Assembly: GCA_936432065.2 (NCBI GenBank)
Contig: OW386285.2
Location: 33,845,920 to 33,909,919 of the forward strand
Direction: 5' to 3'
Source of the DNA: Rutpela maculata
Lineage: Eukaryota > Arthropoda > Insecta > Coleoptera > Cerambycidae
DNA length: 64,000 nt
Shown here: piece after piece, positions 13,040 to 24,692 of the stretch
How positions within the stretch are numbered: the stretch's first letter is position 1
Layout: each line of letters starts with the position of its first letter
The notes under the pieces: model-generated
Database searches by the model: none
What the model was told of the DNA's origin: nothing
The model's input: only the letters and a program-made list of their open reading frames with translations
Program-made: the position numbers and the translations under genes

Positions 13040-13087
13040 TGTAAACAAAACGCACTGTAAACAAATCGCACAGTAAACAAAACGCAC
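13040..13087. repeat. ~16-bp GTAAACAAAACGCACT tandem, three units
   Basis: Three adjoining variants of GTAAACAAAACGCACT inside the TIR element at 12564-14325. Confidence 0.7.
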
Positions 13088-13288
13088 TGGACACGCAAGG
13101 TGGCTTATATCGCTGACGCGAGGTTTAAAAAAACAAATGCACCTACTTAATTTTCAAACGCTGTCAGAATTGACATAATATTTGTTGAATAATATTGTTG
13201 ACTAGTAAACTAAATCCAGATTTTATTAAATAACTAAATAAATATGTTCGTAGGTAAAGTATAGTACATAATTCGAGTTGTAAGGCAA

Positions 13289-13357
13289 TTACGCACTCAT
13301 GGAAATACGCACTCGCCGCTACGCGGCATCGTGCGTAACTTTTCCATTCGTGCGTAA
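13289..13357. repeat. Hairpin with TTACGCAC..GTGCGTAA ends
   Basis: TTACGCACTCATGGAAA at 13289 pairs with TTTCCATTCGTGCGTAA ending 13357; the loop contains a further GCCGC/GCGGC pair. Confidence 0.75.
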
Positions 13358-13856
13358 TATGCTTCTTACATCACTCATTACGTAATATACTATTATAATA
13401 TTCCAAAGTATTATGACACAATAGGGGGTGGGGTTGGGGGTAGGTTGGTTTTTTGATAACAAATGATTGTAAATAACAAGAGCAATCGCACTACCCCACT
13501 GCCAAGGTGTCCGGATCTGACTCCAGATTTATGATCACTATAATTCGAAAACCCTCTGATACGAGCTTCGGCTGTTTCTTAGATATCGGAAAATTGATCC
13601 ATTTTGGGAAATCCTTGATTCATTTTAGGAAACATATGACTAATATATCGATAATCTGACCTGATCAGCGTCTTCGAAAATTCTTGGTACGAGTATAGGC
13701 GGATTTTGAACCATGAAAACGGTATTTGAATATTCGCGATTTTTAGCGAACGGAATATTTGCTAGTCGCAGCGTTCAAGCAGCTCTAGCTCAAAACCAGT
13801 ACATTTTTGAGCTTGGCGCCCATTCAGACTTTTGTACTACTATTACGAGAGTCATG

Positions 13857-14175
13857 TGGATTAGCCTACTAGTGGTTTGGTAGGGGTGGTTTCTGGGGAT
13901 TAGGTGGGTTAGAGGGTTGGTGGTTAGGTGGTTTAGCAAGCATGTTGTGTGGAATTTAATTCATTCAAGAAAAATAAGCGATTAAACTCGCTGTTCCCAG
14001 GTTCAGGTGGGTTAGCCTTCTTGTGGTTTAGAAGGGGTGGTTTCTAGAGATTAGGTGGGTTAGGGGGTTGGTGGTGTGAAATTCAATAATTTCAAGAAAA
14101 ATAAGAAACTAAACTCTGTGTTCCCAGGGATAGGTGGATTAGCTCTCTTGTAGTTTGGTAGGGGTTGTTTCTAGA
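13857..14175. repeat. G/T-rich tandem repeat, 2.3 units
   Basis: Units begin near 13857, 14005 and 14131 with GGTGGRTTAGCC-like text, then TGGTTTGGTAGGGGTGGTTT. Unit lengths are about 148 and 126 bases. The + strand is dense in GGG and GGTGG runs (for instance 13898-13935), so quadruplex formation is possible. Confidence 0.75.
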
Positions 14176-14325
14176 GCTTCAGCTGGATTTATCTCGGAAC
14201 CAATGGGGTTTGGAGCTTCGCGCCTATTTAGACTTTTTTTCTACTCACTGAGAACTACCATTTCCCAGAGTTTCACGAAATTTGACCGGAGCCGCAAAAC
14301 CCATGTATTGTGTGCGGTGTCCTTT

Positions 14326-15529
14326 CTCACAACCCTAAATATTAAATACACTTGAAAAAGTATAAAATCATAAAATTATTAAACACTTTTAGAAGAAATG
14401 AGAAATATTCAGAGAAGTTGTAGCTCATCGAAGCAGACAGCAGCGCAGAAGAATTTTTTTAATGTCTATTCAATTTATTATTTTCTAGGAGGTAGAGCTA
14501 CTTCAGCATCCAACATAAAATATAATTTGCAATCCATTATTAAAAACATTTTAAAAAATATGCATTACTGATACAGTTTGATGCCTTTAATTTATTATTT
14601 CTTCTATGAAATGACCAACGTGAATATTTTCTTACTAAAAGTACATCATTTTTCTTTCCTGGTCTATGAAAATAAACATTATTTTCCCCCTACGTTTCTT
14701 AAGTAATTATATTTTTATTTTGACCATATTTTCGCTAAAAGTGTAACATGATTATAATATTGACTACTAAACGTGGAAAGTGAAAATCAACGTAGAAAAT
14801 TAAATATTATGGTAAGGGTTTTACATATTTTTTTTTTATTTCTATTCGTATTCATATCCCTTACTAATAAGAAGATACTTTTTATTTGTACAATGCGAAA
14901 TGTATCAATACTTTAAAATAACACACCACGGTAACAAACATTTCTTATTTGTCACATAATGACTGAGATTATATTCTCCAACAATATCATTTGTCAAAAA
15001 TACCCACTAACTGTTTCTTTGACGTAAATGCCACTGGTGCAGAGGTTATTTTCATGAAATATATTTGATAAATTATATTATTTTGTAGAACATTATTTTT
15101 AGAAAAAAAAATACATGTGATAGAAAACACCAAAACGAAAAGTAGAAAATACAGTTGGATGTATGTGGCCTCATAACTCCTAGTTTAGTTTCAATGCAGT
15201 GTTCACTAATATGGGAGATATAAACTAAGAATATTAAGAGCTATAATCGCAATCATAAAGCAGCGGGTAGGCAGGAAAGAGAGATACAACGTTTTAATGA
15301 GATTTTAAAAACACCGGCTCCTCCGCCATTTCTTAGAAAACAACAATGCAAATACAAACGACCAGGAGCTGTTGACGCGGCATGACCGACTGCGAATACC
15401 CACCTATTCGATTACCAGTTATCGAACACGACATAAATCACTTTTAACGTGATGCCACTGTTAACATATATTTCATTTTCACTCTTCAAATAGGTATTCA
15501 GCAACGCCCGACTACGACTTCCATTAATT
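14326..15529. other. No feature recognised
   Basis: AT-rich non-coding tract; no open frame, repeat or RNA gene that I can support. Bases 15295-15430 are slightly GC-richer but without a recognisable product. Confidence 0.5.
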
Positions 15530-16139
15530 ACTTCCACATCCAGTGGAAGTATAGTAACGACAAAAAAATTTTAAAAAATTTTTATTGTTCAAATAGGGTT
15601 AAAATGTCATGAAACGTCGACATTTAAAGTTTGAGCGAAAAAAAATTTCTGTCTGTCTGTCTGTCGGTCTGTCTGCAACTTTTTTTTTTGTGAGCACGTT
15701 TACTCAGGAACCGTTTGAGATATTGACTTGAAATTTGGTACACATATGTACTTTAACGAGATCTAGAACTAGATTATATTTTCATCTGGTTCCGTCGAAG
15801 GGTTGGGGGTAAATTGGGGTAAATTGGGGTAAACTTGGGGTAAATAGGTAAATCAAGCAGGTAAGAGTCCATAAAATTGGTATTTAATATATATAAGGTC
15901 TCAAAAAAAAATTTGACACTAGCCACCCCCATTACTACCCCCACCTCATTATCAAAGGGGGTGAAAAAAAATAAAATTATAATTTAGCGTGTATTCAAGA
16001 ACCTATGGCCTCAAATTTTTTTTACTTAATCCACCCCCACCCCCAACCCTCTACCACCACCCCAACCCCCACTATCGATGTGACATATCGTTTTATAGGT
16101 TTTTGGGGTAGGCGATTTCAAATATCATGTTACAAAGTT
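15530..16139 (+). mobile_element. Family-1 GTCY element, copy B, 3'-truncated
   Basis: It begins with the family hairpin after TTAATT, carries a TCTG/TCGG run at 15648-15675, the GGAACCGTTTGAGATATTGA core near 15708, the C-rich tract and the TTTTTGGGGTAGGCGATTT block. It then stops at about 16139, where a minisatellite starts. The family's 3' terminus is absent. Confidence 0.85.
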
Positions 16140-16140
16140 A

Positions 16141-16560
16141 TTTCGAGTAATATGGATGCGCAGTAGGTTTCCCCGAGTATTATGGATGCGCAGTAGCTTT
16201 CCTCGAGTACCATCGATGCGCAGTAGGTTACCTCTAGTAGTATGGATACGCAGTAGGTTTATTCGAGTATTTAGGATGCGCAGAGGCTTTTCTAGAGTAC
16301 TATAGATGCGCAGTAGGTTACCTCGAGTAGTATGGATGCGCAGTAGGTTTCCCCGAGTATTATGGATGCGCAGTGGCTTTCCTTGAATACCATTAATGTG
16401 CAGTAGGTTACCTCAAGTGGTATGGATGCGCAGTGGGTTTTTTCAAGAAGTATGAATGCGTAGTGGCTTTCCTCTAGTAAATTGGATCAACAGTGGGTTA
16501 CCTCGGGTAGTATGGATGCGTAGTAGGTTTTATTGAGGAAAATGCTTGAAGTAGAGGCTT
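16141..16560. repeat. 30-bp minisatellite with 90-bp higher-order repeat
   Basis: Fourteen units of exactly 30 bases (consensus like CCTCGAGTAGTATGGATGCG then CAGTAGGTTT). Every third unit is more alike than neighbours: the units at 16231, 16321, 16411 and 16501 form one class, those at 16201, 16291, 16381 and 16471 a second, and those at 16171, 16261, 16351 and 16441 a third. So the real repeat is a 90-bp trimer, about 4.5 copies. It replaces the 3' end of family-1 copy B and ends 70 bases before copy C. Confidence 0.93.
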
Positions 16561-16629
16561 TCACTTCTATCGTGTAGTCCACGGCACAGAATTATTTTTA
16601 TATCTTTGTCATGCTATTTTCTGCGTATT

Positions 16630-17296
16630 ACTTCTACATCCAGTTGAAGTATACTAACGCAAGAAAAATTTTTGAAAACTTGTACGAATAGGCTTAGAAT
16701 GTCATGAAAAATCAATATTTTAAGTTTGAATAAAATAAATTTGTCTATCGCGTCGGTTTGTCTGTTAGTCTTGTATCTTTTTGGTGCTCACGATTACTCT
16801 GGAACCGTTTAAGATATTGACTTAAAAATATGGCACACGTATGTATTTTAACGAGATCTGGAACTAGACTATATATCGATTTTATTCCGTTGCAGAGTTG
16901 AAGGTAAATGGGGGTAAATAGGCAAATAGGTAAATCAAGCAATTAGGAGTGCATGAAATTGGTATTTAGTAAATATAAGAGGAGCTAAGGTCTCAAAAAC
17001 ATTTTTGGCAATAGCGACCTCTATTACAACCCCCACCCCATTATTGAAGGGGGTGCAAAAAATATTGTGATTTAGTGTGTATACAGGAACCAGTCATCAA
17101 GAATCACCACAACTACTACTGATGGGGCATATCATTTTATGGGTTTTTGGGGTACACGATTTCAAATATTATACTATTAAAGTTCCATAAACAATTATTT
17201 CCACTTAGTGGAGTACAAATATAGTATTTTCGTTGTAAGAGACTTAGATAGGAAGTCTTGATGTGGAAGTAGTGATTCCTTAGGCAGCGGTTTTTT
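16630..17296 (+). mobile_element. Family-1 GTCY element, copy C
   Basis: Nearly complete copy, more diverged than B (the 5' hairpin reads ACTTCTACATCCAGTTGAAG). The GTCY run is almost lost, and the 3' end is intact: GATGTGGAAGTAGTGATTCC, then TTAGGCAGCGGTTTTTT at 17280-17296. The minus-strand frame at 16745-16942 is a shadow in this element. Confidence 0.85.
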
Positions 17297-17747
17297 ATTA
17301 AACATAAATATTTAAAAGTAAAATCGATAAACTGTTTAATCTAAGTAAAGTTCGTTTGAATCTGAAAGCACTGCATATTGCATTTTTGACATCCTTTACA
17401 TGTTCTTATTTTTGTGTGCCTAACCTTAGTAACATTTTTTTTCTACAATTTTAATAGATTATATAACAAGGCAGTTCACACGATCTAGCGATTACCCTGT
17501 ATGGTAAATATAGCTCAAGTTCATATAAAATAGCTCTCAAAGTAATCTGGTGACTGGGTGACATTTTACTTAAAAACATGAATGACTTGTTTTATGGCAA
17601 TTTTTTAGTTTACGAATACTCGATAATTTGAATTGTTCAAAAATTATAACGGTTTACATTTTATTGGAATGAACTGAAATTCTAGGGCCGCATTTCAAGA
17701 ATTATAACAGTGTTATAGCTGCAACTCGAGGAATCTACAATAACACA

Positions 17748-17936
17748 GGCACACAAAATAAAAAAAACTGGTCTGTTCTTTTGACTAGACCAACTTCTCT
17801 TTATGTATTTTGATGCGCTGAATTCGAATCTGGAGTCAGAATTTCTCCACTGCCCGCCATTTTTATGTAAGTCCTAAACAATTTCATAATTTAGGTTATT
17901 TTCGGGATTTACAAAAATTGGTGTGTGATGGAGCTA
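17748..17936. mobile_element. Half copy of the GGCACACAAA foldback MITE
   Basis: Starts GGCACACAAAATAAAAAA and shares GTCTGTTCTTTTGACTAGAC, CTTTATGTATTTTG, CGGAGTCAGAA-like and TTATTTTCGGGATTTAC blocks with the element at 21461-21751. Only one arm plus the loop is present. It ends about 5 bases before the 5S-derived repeat. Confidence 0.75.
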
Positions 17937-17940
17937 ATAC

Positions 17941-18123
17941 GAAATCCTCGTCTTGAAATTACATAGCTTCCGCATATACACTGATGTACAAGCCGCTAGA
18001 AGGTGGGACGAGATCGCTGTGTTTCCCAAGATGGATTTCACCCATCCAAGTACTAACCGCGCTGCACGTTGCTTCACTGGGGTATCGAGGATACATACAG
18101 TCGAGACGCATCTACGCTCGCCC
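17941..18123 (-). mobile_element. 5S-rRNA-derived repeat (SINE3-like), truncated
   Basis: Read on the minus strand from 18123, it has GGGCGAG, TAGATGCGTCT, CAACGTGCAGCGCGGTTAGT, ACTTGGATGGGTGA, GGGAAACACAGCGATCTCG and ends with TCAAGACGAGGATT. The block from CAACGT to GGGTGA is clearly the internal-promoter half of 5S rRNA (box A to box C region). It matches 46508-46690 over its whole length but lacks that copy's 3' tail. The plus-strand frame at 17953-18198 is a shadow. Confidence 0.8.
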
Positions 18124-19720
18124 CTAGTTTATTTTTTGTTTAACTTAGTTAACAATCGTAGTATCTTCCCAAGTAAAACCAAAAAAGACCTTTTATAAAT
18201 GTTATAAATATCTCCCTTAAAACTATCAATAAAACCAACAATACTTTAAAACCCAAATCTGCAAGATGTTTTCAAGTCTACCCTAAAACCTTTTATAAAA
18301 TCTTCTTAAAACCAATCAAAGCAAAGCAATCAAATTTTAAGCCTGCTTTGAGAACATCATAAATAATTGTGTTTTTAATAATTCTTTGTCGAAAACTTGT
18401 TGCACTTAAACTGTCTAAATCAGAAAATGCCGCCAAGTAATAAAATATGTCTGCCTCGATTGAAATATCTGCATGTGCTAACGTTTTAAAATTTGATATT
18501 AATAAACAACAAATTAGTATCAAACATTGTCAACGCATACCACTTATTAATTATTAATTATTATTTACAACAAATAAAAAAATTAGTTTTGGCTCACTCA
18601 GTATGATTTTGGGCTTTTTAGGAGTTTATAGACATATTAACACATTTTAGATAGTTGCAGGCTAAATGTAAACCGCAAGAATAAGAGAAATATAACTAAA
18701 TACTATTGCCCCAACTTTGTTCAAACATGTATGCCATAGTTAACAGAAAAAAACATGACAGAAAAATTGATAAAACCGTTTATTTTAATAGAATACCGTA
18801 TTAAGAGTTTGTGGCTTTAGCAAATATTTTTATAAAACAAAAGGTTTTGTTAAATTCCAATTGCTCCACTTTATTACTATTTTAAACCCTGTAAGACTTA
18901 CTACTTTTCTTTAAAACCCTGAAGATTTGTCTCTGACAATCTCTAATCCAAATGTACTTAGCTTAGATAACATAACCTAAAAAAACATTATTTATTTCGT
19001 GTTTTTGAGTGTGCGATCATTAATTCCTCGTTATTTTTGTTGTTACAACATTAATTGAGCAAGAATGACCACTTTTCTTAATCCTCAAGTATTTATCTAA
19101 AATATTTGACATTTTACTAAGTACCTAAAATGCTTTCTTGCGTCGCACTGCACTGTTTAAACTAGAATCAGCAATCACAAAATGACGTTTACTATGCGTT
19201 ATATGCCCCCTCTCTCAAAGTTTAAAGGCGTAAGTGGGAGAACCAAAGGATTTATAAGTGCTTTATAAAAACCGAAAAGTTTTAACGTAGCTTAATAAAG
19301 CTACCAAAAAACTATTAGGTTTTAAGGAACCTTTACCAATCATCGTTAAAAGCAAATAGTATTTATGATAACATATATTAAGGGTAAGACTACTTAAGAG
19401 TTATTAGTTTTATTGCTTGATCATAAGGAGTACAAGACCATATTTTAAAACTCCCATAAAACCTAAAGATTTATATATGTCTACCGCAAAACTTAAAATA
19501 TTTAAAATCCACTGCAAAACTTAATGAGTTGGCTATAAAACCAATAGGTCTTAAAGAGCAAGGAGGTTCAACAAATTGCTTTAAAGATAACTTGGAGGCC
19601 TCCTTTTTTAAGTACATATTATCTGCAGATAAATTGGTATGCACAAAAGAAATAATAAAACCCAGTTCGGTTTATTTACCTTCTTAAATCTGTGATAAAA
19701 GCCGATAAATACTTGTTGGC
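18124..19720. repeat. Gene-free tract with recurring AAAACC/GGTTTT motif
   Basis: No coding region. A loose motif like CTATAAAACC-NNA-AGGTTTTAA recurs irregularly: near 18235, 18285, 18305, 18835, 18885, 18915, 19265, 19300, 19455, 19495, 19535 and 19660. Several occurrences contain both AAAACC and its complement, so the motif is itself partly palindromic. Origin unknown; it may be the eroded inside of a foldback element. Confidence 0.5.
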
Positions 19721-19890
19721 ATTTAAATTGTTACTTGGGTTATTATTAATTATATGGACTGGAGTCCCTTCTACTATGTGTCTGAAGTGTAATATTTTGT
19801 AAATTCTAAGTTTTTTATATGTTGTTAATTTAGTATATCACGCATATCAAGTAACGCATAAAATTTGGTTGTAATATTAGTTCTTTTATT

Positions 19891-21203
19891 AAAAGGCATA
19901 GCCGTATAAGTAAGGTGAAATGGCCCCCGGCCCTATCTTGAGAGAAGGAATATAGTTAGCAATAAGTGAAGGGAACAATTTTGCAAAATATTAACGCAAA
20001 AGGATTTATGTTTTTTTCGGCACATGATCATTATTCCTGTGCATATCCCTTCATTTTTCATGGAAGAGAAGGTGGTAGCGACCTCGGGGGTTTCTTCAAC
20101 CCTTCCAAGGGGTATAAAATTCATTGATTAAATTTTTATCGTGATTAGCGCTTGCGAAAACGGGGGAGGGCGTATTGACGATCCAAAGTGTAATCAATGA
20201 ATTTTACACCCCTTGGAATGGTTGAAGCAACCCCCGAGGTCGCTACTACCTTCTCTTCTGTGAAAGATAAAGGGATATGCAGAGGAATAACAGTCATGTG
20301 CCAAAATCCTGTCAATCCTTTATAGCATGCTTTCTGGTGTGTGTGGGGTGGTTTCTGCCCGTTTGAGGAATGAGGAGCGCTTGAGGCTAAAAAATAAATA
20401 TTTTTCCCGTGATCGGCGACCCCGAAACGGGAGGATACGCGTTTGAACCGAATCATTTAAAAAAAATGATTCCACTCCTCGGGAGGGATTAATCAACTCC
20501 CTGCTGTCTGGATTCCACTTACTCTCTAACCCCCTTCCATTTTATTTCAAGTATAACCCGTCGATAAATCACTCCCCAGTCCCGTTTATATATGAAAACA
20601 TAAAAGGATCCATAAAAGCGATGGTTTTTGGCCGTTTCAGGGGGTTGTGGCGATCAAAAACTTCTCACCACTTCCATCATGTTCAGCACCCTCGAAAACG
20701 GGAGGGAAAGGTAATCTCGTCTTTGCACGAAATATTTACTCTTTCTGCCTTCATTACGCATAGACTACTAGTCTCGGAAGACTACGGACGTAATGTTCAG
20801 ACCACGCTGCGAAAAGAATATGTTATATGGGGGTGAAAGTAGACGCTACAAAAAATTTTGAATGTGGTGCAACGAGGGGAAATTACCCTCAAAAATATTT
20901 GAAAAGTATACCGATGTCTTCTCGCCCTTAGTTCTTTCCCAAATTGACCGACAATTTTTTCTGAGAATCCTCTCCAATACATGCTCAACATATATTTTTT
21001 TCAAAATTTTCGGTTGCTGCGTTTTGGCACAAAAAAATTGGTCCTTTGGATTTCATTCCCCTCGTCACCCCGTGAAACGCATCACCCTTTTACGTTAATA
21101 TTTTGCAAAATTGTTCTCTTCACTTATTGCTAACTATATTCCTTCTCTCAATAAATATAGGGCCGAGGGCCGTTTCACTCTACTTATCCGGCTATGCCCT
21201 TTA
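19891..21203. mobile_element. TIR DNA element, ~1.3 kb
   Basis: Left arm 19891-20005 and right arm 21088-21203 are inverted copies: AAAGGCATAGCCGTATAAGT against AAAGGGCATAGCCGGATAAG, then GGCCCTAT, GAGAGAAGGAATATAGTTAG and CAATTTTGCAAAATATTAAC. No transposase. A second, independent inverted repeat lies inside (20021-20299). Frames at 19933, 20145, 20621, 20797 and 20862 are shadows of these repeats. Flanking duplication unclear. Confidence 0.8.
20021..20299. repeat. Internal inverted repeat, ~110-bp arms
   Basis: 20021-20129 and 20190-20299 are inverted copies (blocks GAGAAGGTGGTAGCGACCTC, CAACCCTTCCAAGGGGT, AATTCATTGATTA), with a 60-base loop containing GCGCTTGCGAAAACGGGGG. Confidence 0.85.
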
Positions 21204-21460
21204 TGATAGGTGGCTTAAAACAGTGCCTTCTATCTAACTCCCAGATATTTTACCGTTTTGTTTTCTTGAATATCTTATTTATTTTTATTCTAATCTAGTC
21301 CGTACGCCTGTACTTGTCTTTGTTTATTTTATAGAAATATGTTGCTTTTGTAAGGTGGTATTTGATTCTTTACGTCGCTGTACGTGCGTGAAAGACTGTC
21401 AGTAAATTTTAGTGTGCTAATCAGGTACATTATTTAATTATGGAATATTCTCCTTTCCGG

Positions 21461-21751
21461 GGCACACAAAATAAAAAATGTAGTCTGTTCTTTTGACTAG
21501 ACCAACTTATCTTTATGTATTTTGACACGCTGAATTTGAATCCGGAGTCAGAATTGCTCCATCACCAATCTTTTTCTGTAAGTCGCGAAAATAACCTAAG
21601 AAAACTCATAATTTATGTTATTTTCGGGATTTACTAAAAATTGGTAATTGATGAAGCCAAACGGACACCTGATTCGTATTCAGCACGTCGAAATACATGG
21701 GAATTGCCCAATTGAGTCCCAGAAACATACAATTTTTTTCTTGTGTGTGCC
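21461..21751. mobile_element. Foldback MITE, 291 bp
   Basis: GGCACACAAA at 21461 and its inverted counterpart ending 21751 bound two ~105-bp arms, whose inner parts pair around CATGTATTTYGACGTGCTGA and TGATGRAGCC. The minus-strand frame at 21618-21827 is a shadow. A short third relative, CACACAAAAAAGTGAAAAGC, lies at about 21821-21850. Confidence 0.75.
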
Positions 21752-21854
21752 TGTATAATATACGAATATCACCACCGGATCCTCCGCTATTTTCTAGATA
21801 ACTGCGATATATTACCCAGACACACAAAAAAGTGAAAAGCGGTCTGTTCTGTGA

Positions 21855-22079
21855 CTACAGTGTGAAGAATATACAAGGTGGTCAAATAAGAAACAATAGA
21901 GGAAACTAATATTTGAAATAGAGTTGTCACTATTGCCAGGAAAAAACAGGTCATATAATTTTAATTAAAAAAAAAAAAAAAAATCCAACGTATAAAACAA
22001 TTCATAAACAAAGGATGCCGAAGAGGAAAATTTTGTGTAAATACCTTTACAGATTTTTTTAAACAGTTTCTTTGCAAGT
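21855..22079. other. Unassigned spacer with a poly-A run
   Basis: Holds an A17 run at 21967-21983 and no other feature I can support. Confidence 0.5.
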
Positions 22080-23063
22080 TATCCACGATATCAATAAAGT
22101 CTATACCAGGTCTAATATCGGAGCTTTTCGAGCGAATTATTTATAATAAGATCATACCTTTCGTAGAAAAAAATAATATTCTAACAGCTCAACATGTCTT
22201 CCGGGCAAGCAAATCCACTGAAAGACAACTAAATAAAGCCTATTTTACACTACTACAAATGAAAAATACTTTAGATGAAACTGGGCTAATAAACATATAT
22301 TATGTATTGTTATTGTATGATAACCATTCGGGAATTATCCAGACCAAGCAGCAATATTAGGACAATACATGTTCTCCGCGCAAAATTGCTGATTGATACC
22401 TTCGGGGTATTTTGATGTAGTGTTGATTGAATTTTAAAACGAGTTAAATTGTTACAAAATTGACTTCGTAGATGAATTGTAAGAGGATAATAATTAGAAT
22501 AAACAATATACTTTTCATCGATGGATCATTGATCTATTTATATAATTGTTGCACAATCTATAGAATTTTGTTCGCAGTAAATAATGTCAGTTTTAGACAT
22601 TTTCTATTTTATCAATTTTTATTTAATTTTATGGTGCTAACTTTACCCGTGAAACACTTGTCAGTATGAAATAAAGTAAAATAAATAGTAACTACATCCA
22701 ACCTACTTATATTTCAAATGCGCGACCCAAGTTCAAAGTGTAAATACTAGAGAACCATTACTTTTATAGGCGTTAATATCTACAATGTAACGTATCCAAT
22801 TGAAATTCATATTTTGACTGTTAGATATTATATTGTTATAAAATATATTAGGAAAATATATCAATAAATAACGATAAGAAGTAATATTTCAGTATCTAGC
22901 TAAAATTCCTAGTTCGTATGGGGTATCGCAGGGCAGTGTGTTGGAACCTCTTTTATTCATTATATGTGATTAATATAAATCATGTCCTTAAAAATTCATA
23001 TGTAAGCCTTTTGGCAAAAAGATCCCCTTCTTCCAAAGAATATCTGCAGATTTTAACACAATG
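22080..23063 (+). pseudogene. LINE reverse transcriptase, N-terminal part
   Basis: The 22103-22360 frame reads GLISELFERIIYNKIIPFVE followed by NNILTAQHVFR and SKSTE, the finger/palm entry of a non-LTR RT (family pattern LFERII..Q.GFR...ST). The B block (YGVSQGSVLEPLLFII) follows at about 22915-22963. Between them, 22360-22895 has no readable RT, so it is decayed or replaced. The frame stops dead at 23063, where a foldback element interrupts it; the thumb region resumes at 24698. Same LINE class as its neighbours, inactive. Confidence 0.7.
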
Positions 23064-24692
23064 CACGGTGGCACGAATCGTGATTTTTTCGTTCAAAATT
23101 ATCTAGAGCACTTGCTTCGCAACCGGTAAATATTCGTCATTTAATTTCCAAAAAACGTAAGAGAGCCGATTTTTGAATTATGCTAACCAAAATTAGTGAG
23201 CTTAGCCAGAATGGCCATTTTTTATTTAAATCTTAATAAAACTTACAAATAAAAACTTTTTTCTTATCCAATTTACATAAATCTTGTTACTCGGGGGTTT
23301 TTGAAGTCGCTGATTATGAATCTAATATCCTAAAAAATTATGAAAAATGAAATGTTTTTGTTAGAGCTTATGCCGAGAAGTTTTGAATATTTCTGATAAG
23401 TACTTTTAAGTTAAAATAGACTAAATTTTAAGTTCCAGGAATAAAATTGAAGATGGCGGATCCAATATGGCAGCAATAAGATGATAAAACTAACTTCTGA
23501 AATTTTAAAATTCAAAATTTTCAAATATATCCAATATGCCCTACATTAATTATCAGTCATATACATAAGATTCAGTCCTCCATTAATTTTGAACATAACT
23601 TAAGTAGGTAGTATTAATATTTCTTTTTTTATCTGCTAATAATATTATTTAAATGTATTTAGGATAATCAAGAATTAAAAAAAATATCAACTCAATTGTA
23701 GTATTAATATTATTTAAACAACACAAATTAAACAGAGAATTTAAGATTTAAATAATGACGAAAAATTTTTGCACTAACTTTTAATATTCTTGTTTTAAAG
23801 TTCTTGGTGTTAGGTATTTATTATATTATTAGCCGACAAAAAAAAATTAATATAACCTACTTATGGAGGACTGAATCGCATATTTGTGATTAATAATAAT
23901 TAATGTATGGCAGCCATATTGGATATATTTGAAAATTTCAGAAAATTTTTTCCTTTTTAAAGTTTTTGACAATTCTTAGGAATAACAGATTTAGTTTAAT
24001 GCATTTAATTTATTTTTAAGTTAGTTCTATCACATTATTGCCGCCATATTGAATCCGCCATCTTGAATTTCTTCCTGGAACTTAAAATTTAGTTTCTTTT
24101 CACTTAAAATTACTTATCAGAAATATTCAAAACTTCTCGGCATAAACTTTAACAAAAATATTTCATTTTTCATCATTTTCAGCATTTTATAGCCGCCATT
24201 GATTCCGCCATCTTGTAGGTTGGCTTATGACAATTTGGATATCAGATTTTGTAATCAGCGTCCTCAAAAACCCCCCCGAGTAACAAGATTTATGTAAATT
24301 GGATAAAAAATTACGATTTTCCATATTGGATCCGTCATCTTGAATTTCTTCCTGGAACTTAAAATTTAGTCTATTTTAACTTAAAAGTACTTATCATAAA
24401 TATTCAAAACTTCTCGGCAAAAACTTTAACAAAAATATTTCATTTTTCATCATTTTCTAGTAAAAGAGTAAAAATATTTATGTAAATTGGATAAGAAAAG
24501 TTTTTATTTGAAAGTTTTATTAAGATTTAAACATAAAATGGCCACTTTGGTTAGCATGATTCAAAAATCAACTCTCTTACGTTTTTCGGAAATTAAATAA
24601 CAAGTATTTTAAAAAAAAAATTATCCCAATCGGTTGCGAAACAAGTGTTCTAGATAATTTTGAACTAAAAAATCACAATTCGTGCCACTGTG
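23064..24692. mobile_element. Foldback element with Transib/RSS-like ends
   Basis: Left end CACGGTGGCACGAATCG at 23064; right end, read inward on the minus strand from 24692, CACAGTGGCACGAATTG. CAATG stands on both sides (23059-23063 and 24693-24697), a 5-bp target duplication that also re-aligns the interrupted RT gene. Arms of several hundred bases pair (TTATCTAGARCACTTG, AAAACGTAAGAGAG, GCCGAGAAGTTTTGAATAT, AATTTTAAGTTCCAGG), with repeats nested in both. Transib elements have CACWRTG termini and 5-bp duplications, and the RAG heptamer is CACAGTG. Those two features fit here; no transposase is encoded, so the assignment rests on ends and duplication only. Confidence 0.85.

Larger units (their letters stand above)
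12564..14325. mobile_element. TIR DNA element, ~1.76 kb, ~130-bp TIRs
   Basis: The left arm 12564-12695 and the complement of 14195-14325 match closely: AAAGGAC, then ATACATGGGTTTTGCGGC, TCCGGTCAAATTTCGTG, and GAGTAGAAAAAAAGTC. No flanking duplication is obvious (CAGT left, CTCAC right). No transposase can be read between the arms, so it is non-autonomous. The inside holds two perfect-looking hairpins, a third inverted repeat and a G-rich tandem repeat, described separately. Confidence 0.8.

Noticed and set aside
13857..13960. Telomere-like TTAGG repeats
   Set aside because: GGTGGGTTAG strings are irregular and embedded in a ~140-bp tandem unit; there is no TTAGG array.
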